NCBI GenBank assembly: GCA_016938065.1
Contig: JAFGVI010000094.1
Coordinates: forward strand, 1 to 38,039
DNA length: 38,039 nucleotides
Reading direction: 5' to 3'
Source of the DNA: Deltaproteobacteria bacterium
GTDB lineage: Bacteria; Desulfobacterota; Anaeroferrophillalia; Anaeroferrophillales; Tharpellaceae
The position numbers and the translations under genes were made by a program. Each line of letters starts with the position of its first letter. The stretch's first letter is position 1. Shown piece by piece: positions 8,559-21,003 of this stretch. The notes below the pieces were generated by a model. It was not told the DNA's origin. It did no database searches and worked only from the letters and a program-made list of their open reading frames with translations.

Positions 8559-8987
8559 TCAGCGAATCAGCAAAACCGGCAGATGACACTCCTGCACGAC
8601 CTTGTTAGTAACCGAGCCGAACATAAGATTCGAAAGCTTGCCGCTGCCGTTGGGGGAGATAAAGACAAAATCGACCCCTTCGCTGGCGGCCACCCGGCAG
8701 ATCACCTCGGCCGGATTACCGCGCTCCAGTCTAGTCTCAGCCGGCACCCCGGCTTTTTCCAGCTCCTGACGATGACGCTCCACGACTTTCTCACAATGAC
8801 TGATCGACTGCGCTGTAATCGCTTCAAGCTGAGCCTGCTGAAAACCATGATACTCAAGCTGAGAAAAGGGAACAACAATCAGCAGGGTAACCGACATCGG
8901 AATCTGCTCTTTCATTTTGATAATATATTGCAAGGTTCGATGAGCCGCAGCTGAATCATCGACCGGAACCAATACACGCACTGTCAT
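8559..8987 (-). CDS. Universal stress protein UspA family, last gene of TRAP operon 2
   Basis: Single-domain cytoplasmic Usp-fold protein, 142 aa. The N-terminus VRVLVPVDDSAAAHRTLQYI gives the first strand and the Asp that contacts adenine. The C-terminus has the ATP-binding region SPNG-x9-GSVTNKVV, so the first glycine of the usual G-x2-G-x9-G-S/T is serine. The start is the ATG at 8987 with AAGGAG seven bases upstream; a TTG two codons earlier is less likely. It lies 53 bases after dctM of locus 2 on the same strand. TRAP operons in other bacteria can carry a Usp, notably TeaD of the ectoine system, which binds ATP and dampens uptake; a similar role here is inference. Confidence 0.9.
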   Translation of the reverse strand: MTVRVLVPVDDSAAAHRTLQYIIKMKEQIPMSVTLLIVVPFSQLEYHGFQQAQLEAITAQSISHCEKVVERHRQELEKAGVPAETRLERGNPAEVICRVAASEGVDFVFISPNGSGKLSNLMFGSVTNKVVQECHLPVLLIR

Positions 8988-9040
8988 ATTCAATCTCCTT
9001 TCAAAAACGGTCTACAATAAAAGCGACAGAAAAATGAAAC

Positions 9041-10330
9041 TTAAATTCCATAAAAAAGCTTCGGTAGAAAGAGCACCACGTCGGGCCAATAGGTCAGAAT
9101 CAGCAGAATGATAATCTGAATCACGAGAAAAGGCATAACCGCTCGGGTTACATAGATAAGTCCGCGATTAACCAGAGCCCCGGTAATATAAAGACTGACC
9201 CCCAAAGGCGGCGTGCAGTAGCCGATACCCAGGTTAACCGTCATCAACAACCCGAAATGAAGAGAACTGATATTGTACTCGGGCAACATCGGCAGCAGGA
9301 TCGGAGCCAGAATCAGGGTCGCGGAAATAATATCCATGAACATGCCGACGACCAGCAACATGATGTTGACGATCAGCAAAAAGGCCCAGGCTGTATGCAC
9401 CTTGCTGACAACGGCCTCAGCCAGAATAGAGGGTATCTGTTCCAGCGTCAGATAACGCCCGAAAGTCGTGGCGGCAGCAACAATTATCAAAAGTGTCGCG
9501 GAGGTCACCGCCGAGGAGACCACGACCTCCTTCACCTTGGCGAGCTTCATATCCTTATGAATGAAGATTTCAACCACAAAGGCGTAGACACAGGCGACAA
9601 CTGCAGCTTCATTGGCAGTAAAAATACCGGAAAAAATGCCGCCAAAAATAATAACCGGCAACATCAGGGCCCAGAAACCCTCACGCAGAACTTTCACGAC
9701 TTCGGCAAAGGTCGGCGCTGGTGAACGTTTGAAATTACGGTTCCGGCAATAGAAATAAGAGTAGATCGACATCGCCAAAATAATCATGAAACCAGGGATA
9801 AAACCAGTCATGAAAAGAGCAGCCAGAGAGTCATTGCTGACCATTGAGTAGAGAATCATCGAAATACTGGGTGGAATAATGACCCCGAGAATCGGGGCGG
9901 CGGTCATAATGCCGACGCTGAATTTCTCATCATATTGATTATCTATCAGGGCAGGAATCATAAAACCGCCGATCGCGACTACCGTAGCCACGGTCGAACC
10001 TGAAATCGCCCCAAACATACCACAGGCCAGAACCCCGGCCATGGCCAAACCGCCGGGGAAAAAACCGACCACCACGTTGGCAACCTTAATCAGCTTGTCA
10101 ACGATAGATCCGGAAGTCATAATATTGCCGCAGAGAATAAAAAAGAGCACCACGACCAGGGCAAAATTATCCATACTGCGAAACAGGGTCTGTGCCAGCA
10201 TCAGCATCGGCATATCCGTAAAATAGACGAATCCTAAGATACTGGTAAAAAAAAGCGACATGAAAACCGGAACCGTCGCTCCCATACAACCTAAAAGACA
10301 AAGAACAATAATCCAATAGCTGCTATCCAT
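9041..10330 (-). CDS. dctM: TRAP transporter large permease subunit, DctM family (locus 2)
   Basis: Large membrane subunit of the second TRAP transporter, 429 aa, with many hydrophobic segments. It is clearly diverged from the locus 1 paralogue. Motifs include FILCGNIMTSGSIVDKLI, the GMFGAISGSTVATVVAIG repeat, GVIIPPSISMILYSM, GIFTANEAAVVACVYAF and NLGIGYCTPPLGVSLYITG. The ATG start has GGAAGG upstream and overlaps the dctQ stop by 8 bases (ATGGATAG). It lies between dctQ and uspA in a minus-strand operon. Confidence 0.94.
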   Translation of the reverse strand: MDSSYWIIVLCLLGCMGATVPVFMSLFFTSILGFVYFTDMPMLMLAQTLFRSMDNFALVVVLFFILCGNIMTSGSIVDKLIKVANVVVGFFPGGLAMAGVLACGMFGAISGSTVATVVAIGGFMIPALIDNQYDEKFSVGIMTAAPILGVIIPPSISMILYSMVSNDSLAALFMTGFIPGFMIILAMSIYSYFYCRNRNFKRSPAPTFAEVVKVLREGFWALMLPVIIFGGIFSGIFTANEAAVVACVYAFVVEIFIHKDMKLAKVKEVVVSSAVTSATLLIIVAAATTFGRYLTLEQIPSILAEAVVSKVHTAWAFLLIVNIMLLVVGMFMDIISATLILAPILLPMLPEYNISSLHFGLLMTVNLGIGYCTPPLGVSLYITGALVNRGLIYVTRAVMPFLVIQIIILLILTYWPDVVLFLPKLFYGI

Positions 10331-10820
10331 TATTCACCTTCCGCCCGGTGAAATCTTCCCACATCACCATAACTGTTCGAATAATCATCATCCCTCCCAT
10401 TAACGGAAGAATCGCATAAAGTATCACCAGCGGAATCCCCAGAATGATAGTCGATTGATGGGTCTCCATCTGTAACGCCGCCATCTGCCAACCCAGCCGA
10501 AAAATCAGGATACTGTAGCCTAGAGTGCAAAAATTACTGACGTAATCAAGAGGTTTTTTCAGGAAAGGAACAATCTGGGGTAACGCGTCAATCCTGATCA
10601 TCGAACGATTTTTTAAAGCGGCCGAGCAACCGATAAAAGTGGTATAAATTATAATTTCACGAATAAGTTCTTCCGACCAGGCTAATGAATAATGAACCGT
10701 ATAGCGCAGGACCACATTGACAAAAAGCGATACCAGTCCAACCATCACCGCAATAAAAATGGTCCAATCCTCAAACAGAGTAAAAACCCTGTCAATAATC
10801 TTAAAAATTCTGGCAATCAT
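10323..10820 (-). CDS. dctQ: TRAP transporter small permease subunit, DctQ family (locus 2)
   Basis: Small four-helix membrane subunit, 165 aa. The segments WTIFIAVMVGLVSLFVNVVL, LIREIIIYTTFIGCSAAL, SNFCTLGYSILIFRLGWQMA and GIPLVILYAILPLMGGMMII fit the DctQ topology, and NVVLRYTVHYSLAWSEELIRE is the family signature. I choose the ATG at 10820, which has AAGG about seven bases upstream; a TTG five codons earlier lacks support. A strong terminator-like hairpin lies between dctP and this gene, so it depends on readthrough or on its own promoter within 10836-10930. Confidence 0.9.
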   Translation of the reverse strand: MIARIFKIIDRVFTLFEDWTIFIAVMVGLVSLFVNVVLRYTVHYSLAWSEELIREIIIYTTFIGCSAALKNRSMIRIDALPQIVPFLKKPLDYVSNFCTLGYSILIFRLGWQMAALQMETHQSTIILGIPLVILYAILPLMGGMMIIRTVMVMWEDFTGRKVNNG

Positions 10821-10930
10821 ACTAGACCTTAGCAACTTGAACGATTTGATAAACTATTTTATAAACTTCCTCAATCAAAATGGCAGGTTTTCTTCGACTC
10901 TGACAGACAGCAAAAACCACGCCCAGACCT

Positions 10931-10968
10931 AAAAAAAAGAGCCGGAAGATTTTTAACCTTCCGGCTCT
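10931..10968 (-). terminator. Terminator-like hairpin between dctP and dctQ (locus 2)
   Basis: On the minus strand: an 11-bp perfect stem AGAGCCGGAAG/CTTCCGGCTCT with a 9-base loop, followed by seven Ts. It begins 17 bases after the dctP stop and lies 111 bases before dctQ. As the canonical intrinsic-terminator shape inside an operon, it would make dctP transcripts exceed permease transcripts. Confidence 0.8.
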
Positions 10969-10984
10969 GACCTTAAATCATAGA

Positions 10985-12049
10985 TTAATAATCAAGCGTC
11001 CGTTTGTAGCCCATTAAATCCTGAACTTTTTTCAGATAATCAGCACCGATCTGGGGGGCCCACTCCTTATGCACCTGATCACCCTTAGTCCGCAGAACTT
11101 CCATATCACTTTCCGGAAGTTGATAAAAATTGATACCCGCCGCCTTGGCTTTTTCGATCTCAACCTCTTCCTGCTTACGAGTCAGCACACGGGTCTTAGC
11201 GCACTCTTCGTGAATGACATCAAGCAGAATTTTCTGCAGATCTGCAGGCAGAGAGTTATAAAATTTCTCGCTGACCAGGAAAACAAAGAGTCCCTGGGCG
11301 TAGTTGACCTGCGTAAAGTTCTTGCATACCTCAAATTTTTTCGTAATATTGCAAACCATCGGAGTATGATCAAGTCCGGTAATAACCCCCTGTTTCAGAG
11401 AGATAGAAACATCGGGCCAAGGCATAACTACCGGATGCAGACCCCAGGCTTGATAAAGGCTCTGGTTAACTGCCGCCTCAGCAATACGAAATTTAACATC
11501 CTTGGCATCAGCCAGGGTTTTAACCGGATCAACCGTCGCCCAACCGTAGTTGCCATAACCGGTAATATCAACACCCATGATACCCTGATGTTTCATACCA
11601 TCAAGAAAATACTGCCAATATTCACTCCCGATGAACTTATCCAGCTTATCGAAAGAGTCGATCAGAAAAGGAAGGTTGATAAGTCCCATACGCGGAGCCA
11701 GGTTCGGAACCGTAACCGAGGCACAAAGCATCCCTTGCACGGTATCGGTTTTCAGCATGTTAAGAACTTCCACCTCGCCGCCAAGCTGGTGTAGAGGGTA
11801 ATATTTCAGAGCAATCTGACCATTACTGCGCTCCCACAAGCTGTCACGCACCCGGTAACCTGCCGCCACACCCTCAATAACCGGATGGGAGATGTTGGAG
11901 ACCTTCATCTCATATTTGGCTTTAGACATATCCACGGTTGAATTCCACTTGGCCAGCGGATTCGGTTTGCCGTCAGCCCACACCGATGCTGTGCAAACCA
12001 GCATAAGACTCATTACTAGAACCAGCACGCCCGTACATTTTCTCTTCAT
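10985..12049 (-). CDS. dctP: TRAP transporter substrate-binding protein, DctP family (locus 2)
   Basis: Periplasmic solute receptor, 354 aa from the chosen start. A signal peptide MKRKCTGVLVLVMSLMLVCT ends near SVWA-DG. The mature chain has the family features HPVIEGVAAGYRVRDSLWE, LGGEVEVLNMLKTDTVQG, DAKDVKFRIAEA (conserved carboxylate-binding Arg position) and SLKQGVITGLDHTP. An upstream in-frame ATG at 12133 would put 28 residues in front of the signal peptide; the ATG at 12049 has AAAGGGG at good spacing and is preferred. It shows little obvious identity to the locus 1 receptor, so a different substrate is likely. First gene of dctP-dctQ-dctM-uspA. Confidence 0.92.
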   Translation of the reverse strand: MKRKCTGVLVLVMSLMLVCTASVWADGKPNPLAKWNSTVDMSKAKYEMKVSNISHPVIEGVAAGYRVRDSLWERSNGQIALKYYPLHQLGGEVEVLNMLKTDTVQGMLCASVTVPNLAPRMGLINLPFLIDSFDKLDKFIGSEYWQYFLDGMKHQGIMGVDITGYGNYGWATVDPVKTLADAKDVKFRIAEAAVNQSLYQAWGLHPVVMPWPDVSISLKQGVITGLDHTPMVCNITKKFEVCKNFTQVNYAQGLFVFLVSEKFYNSLPADLQKILLDVIHEECAKTRVLTRKQEEVEIEKAKAAGINFYQLPESDMEVLRTKGDQVHKEWAPQIGADYLKKVQDLMGYKRTLDY

Positions 12050-12441
12050 CTGCATTCCCCTTTCAACTGATTGAGTAGCTAAACTTAAAATACGGCAAAA
12101 CATATCTGCCATACTGCCCGAAACCTTTGCCAAACTTTATTCAGAACATCTCAAATTAAAACATATATTCAGATTAATTTTCTCCAATCTAGCATAACGT
12201 CTTTATAAAAGCAACTCAAAAACTGCAAAAAATAAACCGGAACAGAGTTCTCACAAACCACCCGCAAAAGCCCACTAGACTGATCAACAAAACCAGCAAA
12301 AGCAACTATTTCTCTTGCTTTTTGTTTTGACAAAAGGTAGTATTCCAAACTATTGCCAAAACTTATGAGTAGGCTAAGTAACTGTTTTTATATAAATATC
12401 GAAAACTAATTCAAAATTGATCGTTGCCGGGAAAACGCCAA
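12050..12441. other. Divergent AT-rich intergenic region, dctP locus 2 / DUF4390
   Basis: No gene is supported in these 392 bases. Plus strand: TTGACA at 12327-12332 with TATTGC 18 bases on is a weak promoter candidate, and TATAAA at 12391-12396 has no -35 partner. Minus strand: TATAAA (12207-12202) with TTGCAG 15 bases upstream is a weak candidate for dctP. An inverted repeat AAAAGCAA/TTGCTTTT (12298-12305 and 12315-12322) with a 9-base loop is followed by TTGTTTT and resembles a weak plus-strand terminator or an operator. I found no sigma54 element. Confidence 0.5.
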
Positions 12442-13086
12442 GTGAGCAAAAGTTTATACTTACCCCTTGCCCTCATGATCATGCTGTCCATGGCAGCGCC
12501 GTTCCATACCAGCAAATCATATGCCGCCGACAGCAAACAAATAGAGTTTGCGGCTGACAATCCTCCCTATCTTGAAGACTTTATTATCAGCGCCGAAGCC
12601 AACAGTATAAGCCTTTCACTGACCGTTGCCAATCCTTTCGATCATGAAATAAAATCATTACTTTTAAACGGTGTATCACAAAAAATAACCCTTTTGGTAA
12701 AAACAAAAGTGAATAGAATTAACCTTTTTCTGGTAAAATTCAACCGAGAAATAAATGACAAAACCTATACACACAGTATTAAATACGATAATTTAAAAAA
12801 GCTTTTTACAGTACACAGCAACACTACTGATAAAATTATGGAATCCACTTCATACAAAGAAGCTATCCAGTGGGCTTCTGAGTTTAAGGACATTATACTT
12901 TTACAGAAGAATCAACTGGCCCCGGATCAAAGTTATCAAGTCGAAGCCCAGGCTGAAATCAGAAAAGCCCGGCTTCCATTTCACCTCGAATACCTCTTCT
13001 TCTTCCTCTCCACCTGGGATCGCAAGAGCACCAGCTACACTATCGACATCCCTGAACGCCTGATCAGCGCAGCCATCACGAGATAA
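12442..13086 (+). CDS. DUF4390 domain protein, exported or membrane-anchored
   Basis: Function unknown. The 214-aa product starts with a hydrophobic stretch LYLPLALMIMLSMAAPFH that looks like a signal peptide or anchor. The rest is beta-rich and resembles DUF4390 (FDHEIKSLLLNG, KYDNLKKLFTVHS, ETSY-like STSYKEAIQWASEF, and a C-terminal FFFLSTWDRKSTSYTIDIP). Proteins of this family are commonly encoded just before NtrY-type kinases in deltaproteobacterial genomes, as here, two bases before the kinase start. The GTG at 12442 has a weak GGGA upstream; a TTG at 12424 would add six residues. A part in signal input to the kinase is only inferred from linkage. Confidence 0.8.
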   Translation: MSKSLYLPLALMIMLSMAAPFHTSKSYAADSKQIEFAADNPPYLEDFIISAEANSISLSLTVANPFDHEIKSLLLNGVSQKITLLVKTKVNRINLFLVKFNREINDKTYTHSIKYDNLKKLFTVHSNTTDKIMESTSYKEAIQWASEFKDIILLQKNQLAPDQSYQVEAQAEIRKARLPFHLEYLFFFLSTWDRKSTSYTIDIPERLISAAITR

Positions 13087-13088
13087 CC

Positions 13089-15344
13089 TTGCCCGACAAG
13101 CAGCCTACCACCAGCCAGGAAATCAGTCAGCTCGCCTATAAAGACCGTCTGCGGCGGCGGCGAGAGATCATCATAATCTGTATTTTAGCAGTTGTTATCA
13201 CCGCGCTTTTCTATATTGAGATGAACCTGCCGAACCTGCCGGCAGACCTCCCGATTTTCGGCAACGTCATCATTTTCGCCCTTATAAACATCAATATCAT
13301 CCTGCTCCTGCTCCTCATCTTTCTCATCCTGCGCAATCTCCTGAAACTGCTTCTGCAGAGAAAACGTAAAATTGTCGGGTTCCGTCTGCGCACCAAACTG
13401 GTCGTTGCCTTTATTTCACTCTCGCTTTTTCCGACAATTCTTCTCTTTGTCGCCGCCACCGGCTTCATCCGCTTCAGCCTCGACAACTGGTTTTCCACCA
13501 ATTTAGAAACCTCCCTTGATGCCTCCCTGATTGTCGCTCAGGAATATTACGACAACCTGCGCCAGCAGAACCAGACTTTTGCCCTGGCCGTAGCTGATGA
13601 AACAACCCGCAAAGGACTGCTCATCGGCGAGCAGGAAAACCGAGTTCAAGCCCTGGTTGAATTGAAACGCCCCGAGTTTTCTCTGGATGCTGTCGCCATC
13701 ATTCCCCAACCCGGACCGCCCCGGCCCTGTGCTCTCAGCCTGAGCGACAGAATCAGCCAGGAGCATTTCCTTAACGGCATTGTCGATCTGAAAAACCTCC
13801 AACCACCCCGGAATCGCGTTGTTCCGCTCGCGGGAGGAGCGGTAATGATTCAAGGTTGGGCCCCGATATTTTCGGTCTGGCAGGGTAATGAAGTAATTGC
13901 CCTGGCCGTCACGGCCAAACTTATACCGGCAAAACTGGCCCAGCAGATGCAAAGCATTTCTGAAAAATATACCGCTTATAAAAAAGCTAAAAATCTGGAA
14001 CTATACATTAAAAGTAATTACATTCTGACCTTTGTCCTGATTACGGCCCTGATTACTTTTATCTCAATCTGGTTCGGCCTCTACCTGGCCAAGGACATAA
14101 CCGCACCAGTTCATGAACTGGCCCTGGCGACCAGAGAGATTGCCGGCGGAAACCTTGATTTCAGTATCGACATGGTAGCCAGCGATGAACTTGGCATCCT
14201 GGTCGATTCGTTTAACAGTATGACTGAAAAACTCCTCAAGAGCCGCAAAGAGAGTGAACTGGCGAATCAGGAGATGAGCCGCATCAGCTTAGAGCACGCG
14301 CAAAGACGGCGCTACATAGAAATAATTCTCGAAAACATCAATACCGGCGTGATTGCCATTGATCGCAGCGGCCGCATCACCACCATCAACCGGGCCGCTG
14401 AAAAAATCTTCGCGCTTTCAGCTGAAACCGTACAGGGGAAAAATTATCGCGACGTATTTCACCAGGAACTTATTCAGAAGATTCGCCAATACCTCAAGGA
14501 AAGTCAGAACGATCCGCACAAGGAAAGCAGTATTGAACTCACCCTGCCTGAACGAAACCGCTATATCGCCATCCACTTCAGCCCCTTTTACGATGAATCT
14601 GAAACCTACATAGGCATGCTCGTTCTCATCAACGACATGACCGACCTGGTCAAGGCGCAGAAAACCGTGGCCTGGCGGGAAGTGGCGCGCCGCATTGCTC
14701 ATGAGATTAAAAATCCTCTCACTCCGATCGCCCTCTCCGCACAGAGGATTCAGCGCAAATACAGCGGCCTGACCGAAGAGGGCGACCAGGTACTGAAAGA
14801 TTGCACAACTACCATCGTGCGTCAGGTTAACGACCTTAAATCTCTGGTCAATGAGTTTTCCAATTTCGCCCGCATGCCCCAGGCCAACCCGACCCTGCAA
14901 AATCTGAATCTGATCATCGATGAATCGCTCATCCTCTACCGCCAGAGCCACAACCGCATCCGCTTCACCTTTGAGCCGGACACCAGAGTTACTGATTTTT
15001 ACCTTGACCAGGAGCAGATCAAACGAGTAATGACCAACCTCATCGACAACGCTCTGGCGGCACTGCAGAAAGCTGACGACGGCCATATATGGATCGCCAC
15101 CAGACTTGACAAAAGTTTGGAAATGGTTATTATCGAGCTCAACGACAATGGGCCGGGCATTGACGAGCAGACTCAGGCTCGTCTTTTTGAACCATATTTT
15201 TCGACCAAAAAACGAGGCACCGGCCTCGGCTTGACCATCGTCAAAACCATTATCAACGATCATCGCGGCTTTATCCGCGTGCGCGAGAACCATCTCAAAG
15301 GCACCTGCTTCGTGATCGAATTACCTGTCATCAAGAAACTCTAA
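13089..15344 (+). CDS. ntrY: NtrY-like membrane sensor histidine kinase
   Basis: Inner-membrane sensor kinase of 751 aa. Predicted segments at about residues 26-45, 58-82, 103-126 and 310-330 enclose an extracytoplasmic region of about 180 residues. Then come HAMP (about 330-385), PAS (about 405-515), a HisKA domain with phospho-acceptor H538 in RIAHEIKNPLTPI, and a HATPase domain with LIDNALAAL (N box), DNGPGID (near 685), FEPYFSTKKRGTGLGL and a final strand FVIELPV. The NPLTP context is typical of NtrY/NtrB kinases. The start is a TTG two bases after the DUF4390 stop. The response regulator gene follows with no gap (TAAATG). In characterised systems NtrYX affects nitrogen metabolism, respiration and envelope functions; the stimulus here is unknown. 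Confidence 0.92.
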   Translation: MPDKQPTTSQEISQLAYKDRLRRRREIIIICILAVVITALFYIEMNLPNLPADLPIFGNVIIFALININIILLLLLIFLILRNLLKLLLQRKRKIVGFRLRTKLVVAFISLSLFPTILLFVAATGFIRFSLDNWFSTNLETSLDASLIVAQEYYDNLRQQNQTFALAVADETTRKGLLIGEQENRVQALVELKRPEFSLDAVAIIPQPGPPRPCALSLSDRISQEHFLNGIVDLKNLQPPRNRVVPLAGGAVMIQGWAPIFSVWQGNEVIALAVTAKLIPAKLAQQMQSISEKYTAYKKAKNLELYIKSNYILTFVLITALITFISIWFGLYLAKDITAPVHELALATREIAGGNLDFSIDMVASDELGILVDSFNSMTEKLLKSRKESELANQEMSRISLEHAQRRRYIEIILENINTGVIAIDRSGRITTINRAAEKIFALSAETVQGKNYRDVFHQELIQKIRQYLKESQNDPHKESSIELTLPERNRYIAIHFSPFYDESETYIGMLVLINDMTDLVKAQKTVAWREVARRIAHEIKNPLTPIALSAQRIQRKYSGLTEEGDQVLKDCTTTIVRQVNDLKSLVNEFSNFARMPQANPTLQNLNLIIDESLILYRQSHNRIRFTFEPDTRVTDFYLDQEQIKRVMTNLIDNALAALQKADDGHIWIATRLDKSLEMVIIELNDNGPGIDEQTQARLFEPYFSTKKRGTGLGLTIVKTIINDHRGFIRVRENHLKGTCFVIELPVIKKL

Positions 15345-18613
<3,269 letters not shown>

Positions 18614-18725
18614 CGCCGGCAACTGATCCCCGCAAAATCAGAACGGTCTTTTCAGCCCGCCGACAGCTGCTTTTATCAGCGAATGAGCGACAGCTGAAAA
18701 AACGGCAACCAAACCTCAGGAGACT

Positions 18726-20984
18726 ATGACTCAAGATTCCCAGATCATTCCCAACGAGTGCGAAAGCCAGTTTCTCGGCCAGTTCACCGAAAAGGCATAC
18801 CTTGAATATGCCATGTACGTTATTCTCGATCGGGCCCTGCCCCATATCGGCGACGGCCTTAAACCGGTCCAGCGCCGAATTGTTTACGCCATGTCGGAAC
18901 TGGGTTTAAAGGCCGGGGCAAAATACAAGAAATCAGCCCGTACCGTCGGTGATGTTTTGGGTAAATTCCACCCGCACGGAGACTCCGCCTGCTATGAAGC
19001 CATGGTGCTGATGGCTCAGCCCTTCACCTATCGCTATCCTCTGATTGACGGGCAGGGCAACTGGGGGGCTCCGGACGACCCCAAATCCTTTGCCGCGATG
19101 CGCTATACTGAATCCCGACTGTCACCTTATGCCGATCTGCTTTTAAGCGAGCTCGGTCAGGGCACGATCGAGTGGGGCGACAATTTTGACGGCACCCTTA
19201 AGGAACCAAAACTTTTGCCGGCCCGCCTTCCCAATATTCTCCTGAACGGCAGCACCGGCATCGCCGTCGGCATGGCCACCGACATTCCGCCGCACAACTT
19301 AAGTGAAGTCGCGGCTGCCTGCGTGCATCTGCTCGACCATCCCGAAGCCACCACTGCCGAACTCTGTAAATTTATCATGGGCCCCGATTTCCCTTCATCG
19401 GCCGAGATCATCACCCCACGCCAGGAGATCATAAAAATCTACGAAAAAGGTAACGGCAGCCTGAAGATGCGGGCTGTCTACCAGAAAGAGGAGAATGACA
19501 TCGTCATTACGGCCCTGCCTCACCAGGCTTCCGGTGCCCGGATAATGGAACAGATCGCGGCCCAGATGCAGGCCAAAAAGCTGCCTATGGTAGCCGATTT
19601 AAGGGATGAATCAGACAACGAAGAACCGGTTCGTCTGGTCATCATTCCCCGCTCGAACCGGATTGATATCGAACTTTTAATGGCTCACCTTTTCGCCACG
19701 ACCGACCTGGAAAAAAACTATCGGGTCAACATCAATCTGATTGCCCTGGACGGCCGCCCCCGGGTTATGGGTCTGGCCGAACTGCTTGGCGAATGGCTCA
19801 CCTTCCGTACTGAAGTAGTCCGCTCCCGCCTCAACTTCCGTCTGGACAAGGTTCTGGCGCGTCTGCACATTCTGGCCGGGTTATTGATTGCCTTTCTCAA
19901 TCTGGATGAAGTCATTGCCATCATCCGTCAGCATGATCGGCCCAAACCCATCTTAATGGAGCGCTTCAATTTAAGTGAAGCGCAGGCTGAAGCGATTTTG
20001 GAACTGAAACTGCGCCATCTGGCCAGATTGGAAGAGATTAAAATCCGAGGCGAAGAGCAGGAACTGGAAAAAGAGCGGCAAAGCCTGGAAGAGATCCTCG
20101 GCTCAAGTCAGAAACTCAAAAACCTGATCCGCAAGGAGATAAAAGCCGATGCTAAACTCTACGGCGATGCGCGCCGTTCGCCGACCGTCACCCGCAGCGA
20201 AGCTCAGGCCTTAAGTACAACCGATCTTCTGCCGACCGAAGCCATTACCGTAATCATCTCCGATAAAGGCTGGGTCAGGGCCGCCAAAGGGCACGATATA
20301 GACCCGGAAAAAATCAATTACCGGGCCGGAGACAGCTTTAAGACCGCAGTCACCGGACGCAGCAACCAGCAGGTCGTCTTTCTGGCCGCCAATGGCCGGG
20401 CTTACACGCTTGCGGCCCATACCTTGCCTTCGGCCCGCAGTCACGGCGAGCCTTTAAGCGGGCGCCTACAGCTTGAAAACGAAAGTCCGATCGAACATCT
20501 GCTGATGGGGGAAATGGATGACATTTTCCTGCTGGCCTCCGATCAGGGTTACGGTTTTATTACCCATCTGAGCGAATTGATCAGCAAGAACCGCAACGGC
20601 AAAGCTATCCTCACACTTCCCCCTACGGCCCTGCCGCTGCCACCTTTACGCATAAAAGATCTCGAACAGGAACGGCTGGCCGCCCTGAGCAGCAGCGGAC
20701 GCATGCTTATTTTTCCGGTGACCCAGCTTCCGCTCATGCCCAAAGGAAAAGGCAACAAAATCATAAGCCTGCACCAGAGCAGCAGCGTACACGAAAATGA
20801 AACCCTGACAAACATCGTCGTCCTGCCGGCTAATGCGGCATTAAGAGTGCACGCCGGCCGCCGCCACCTGACCCTCAAAAAAGAGAGCCTGCAAGACTAT
20901 TGCGGCAACCGGGGCCGCCGCGGCAAAATGCTGCCCCGAGGCTTGCAGAAAGCTGAATTACTTGAAGTTGTTGAAGAAAATTAA
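18726..20984 (+). CDS. parC: DNA topoisomerase IV subunit A
   Basis: Breakage-reunion subunit of topoisomerase IV, 752 aa, the same length as E. coli ParC. The N-terminal winged-helix domain carries the quinolone-resistance region [12 protein letters not shown] with wild-type Ser87 and Glu91 (E. coli Ser80/Glu84) and the catalytic tyrosine Y127 in [12 protein letters not shown] long coiled-coil with [20 protein letters not shown] follows, then a beta-pinwheel C-terminal domain ([30 protein letters not shown]). No GyrA-box was seen, supporting ParC rather than GyrA. The ATG has AGGAG just upstream. It converges with the cyclase gene across only 19 bases, with no obvious terminator. Confidence 0.95.
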   Translation: MTQDSQIIPNECESQFLGQFTEKAYLEYAMYVILDRALPHIGDGLKPVQRRIVYAMSELGLKAGAKYKKSARTVGDVLGKFHPHGDSACYEAMVLMAQPFTYRYPLIDGQGNWGAPDDPKSFAAMRYTESRLSPYADLLLSELGQGTIEWGDNFDGTLKEPKLLPARLPNILLNGSTGIAVGMATDIPPHNLSEVAAACVHLLDHPEATTAELCKFIMGPDFPSSAEIITPRQEIIKIYEKGNGSLKMRAVYQKEENDIVITALPHQASGARIMEQIAAQMQAKKLPMVADLRDESDNEEPVRLVIIPRSNRIDIELLMAHLFATTDLEKNYRVNINLIALDGRPRVMGLAELLGEWLTFRTEVVRSRLNFRLDKVLARLHILAGLLIAFLNLDEVIAIIRQHDRPKPILMERFNLSEAQAEAILELKLRHLARLEEIKIRGEEQELEKERQSLEEILGSSQKLKNLIRKEIKADAKLYGDARRSPTVTRSEAQALSTTDLLPTEAITVIISDKGWVRAAKGHDIDPEKINYRAGDSFKTAVTGRSNQQVVFLAANGRAYTLAAHTLPSARSHGEPLSGRLQLENESPIEHLLMGEMDDIFLLASDQGYGFITHLSELISKNRNGKAILTLPPTALPLPPLRIKDLEQERLAALSSSGRMLIFPVTQLPLMPKGKGNKIISLHQSSSVHENETLTNIVVLPANAALRVHAGRRHLTLKKESLQDYCGNRGRRGKMLPRGLQKAELLEVVEEN

Positions 20985-21003
20985 GCAACAAAATAAAATG
21001 AAA

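Noticed and set aside
11069-11794. 241-aa plus-strand open frame
   Set aside because: Antisense shadow of the dctP gene of TRAP locus 2; composition follows the complementary codons and no motif is present.
12298-12332. Small RNA ending at the AAAAGCAA/TTGCTTTT hairpin
   Set aside because: The stem is only eight A:T-rich pairs, the T-run is interrupted, and no promoter pairs with it convincingly.
14418-15293. 291-aa minus-strand open frame
   Set aside because: Antisense to the NtrY kinase core, whose H, N and G boxes are intact on the plus strand.
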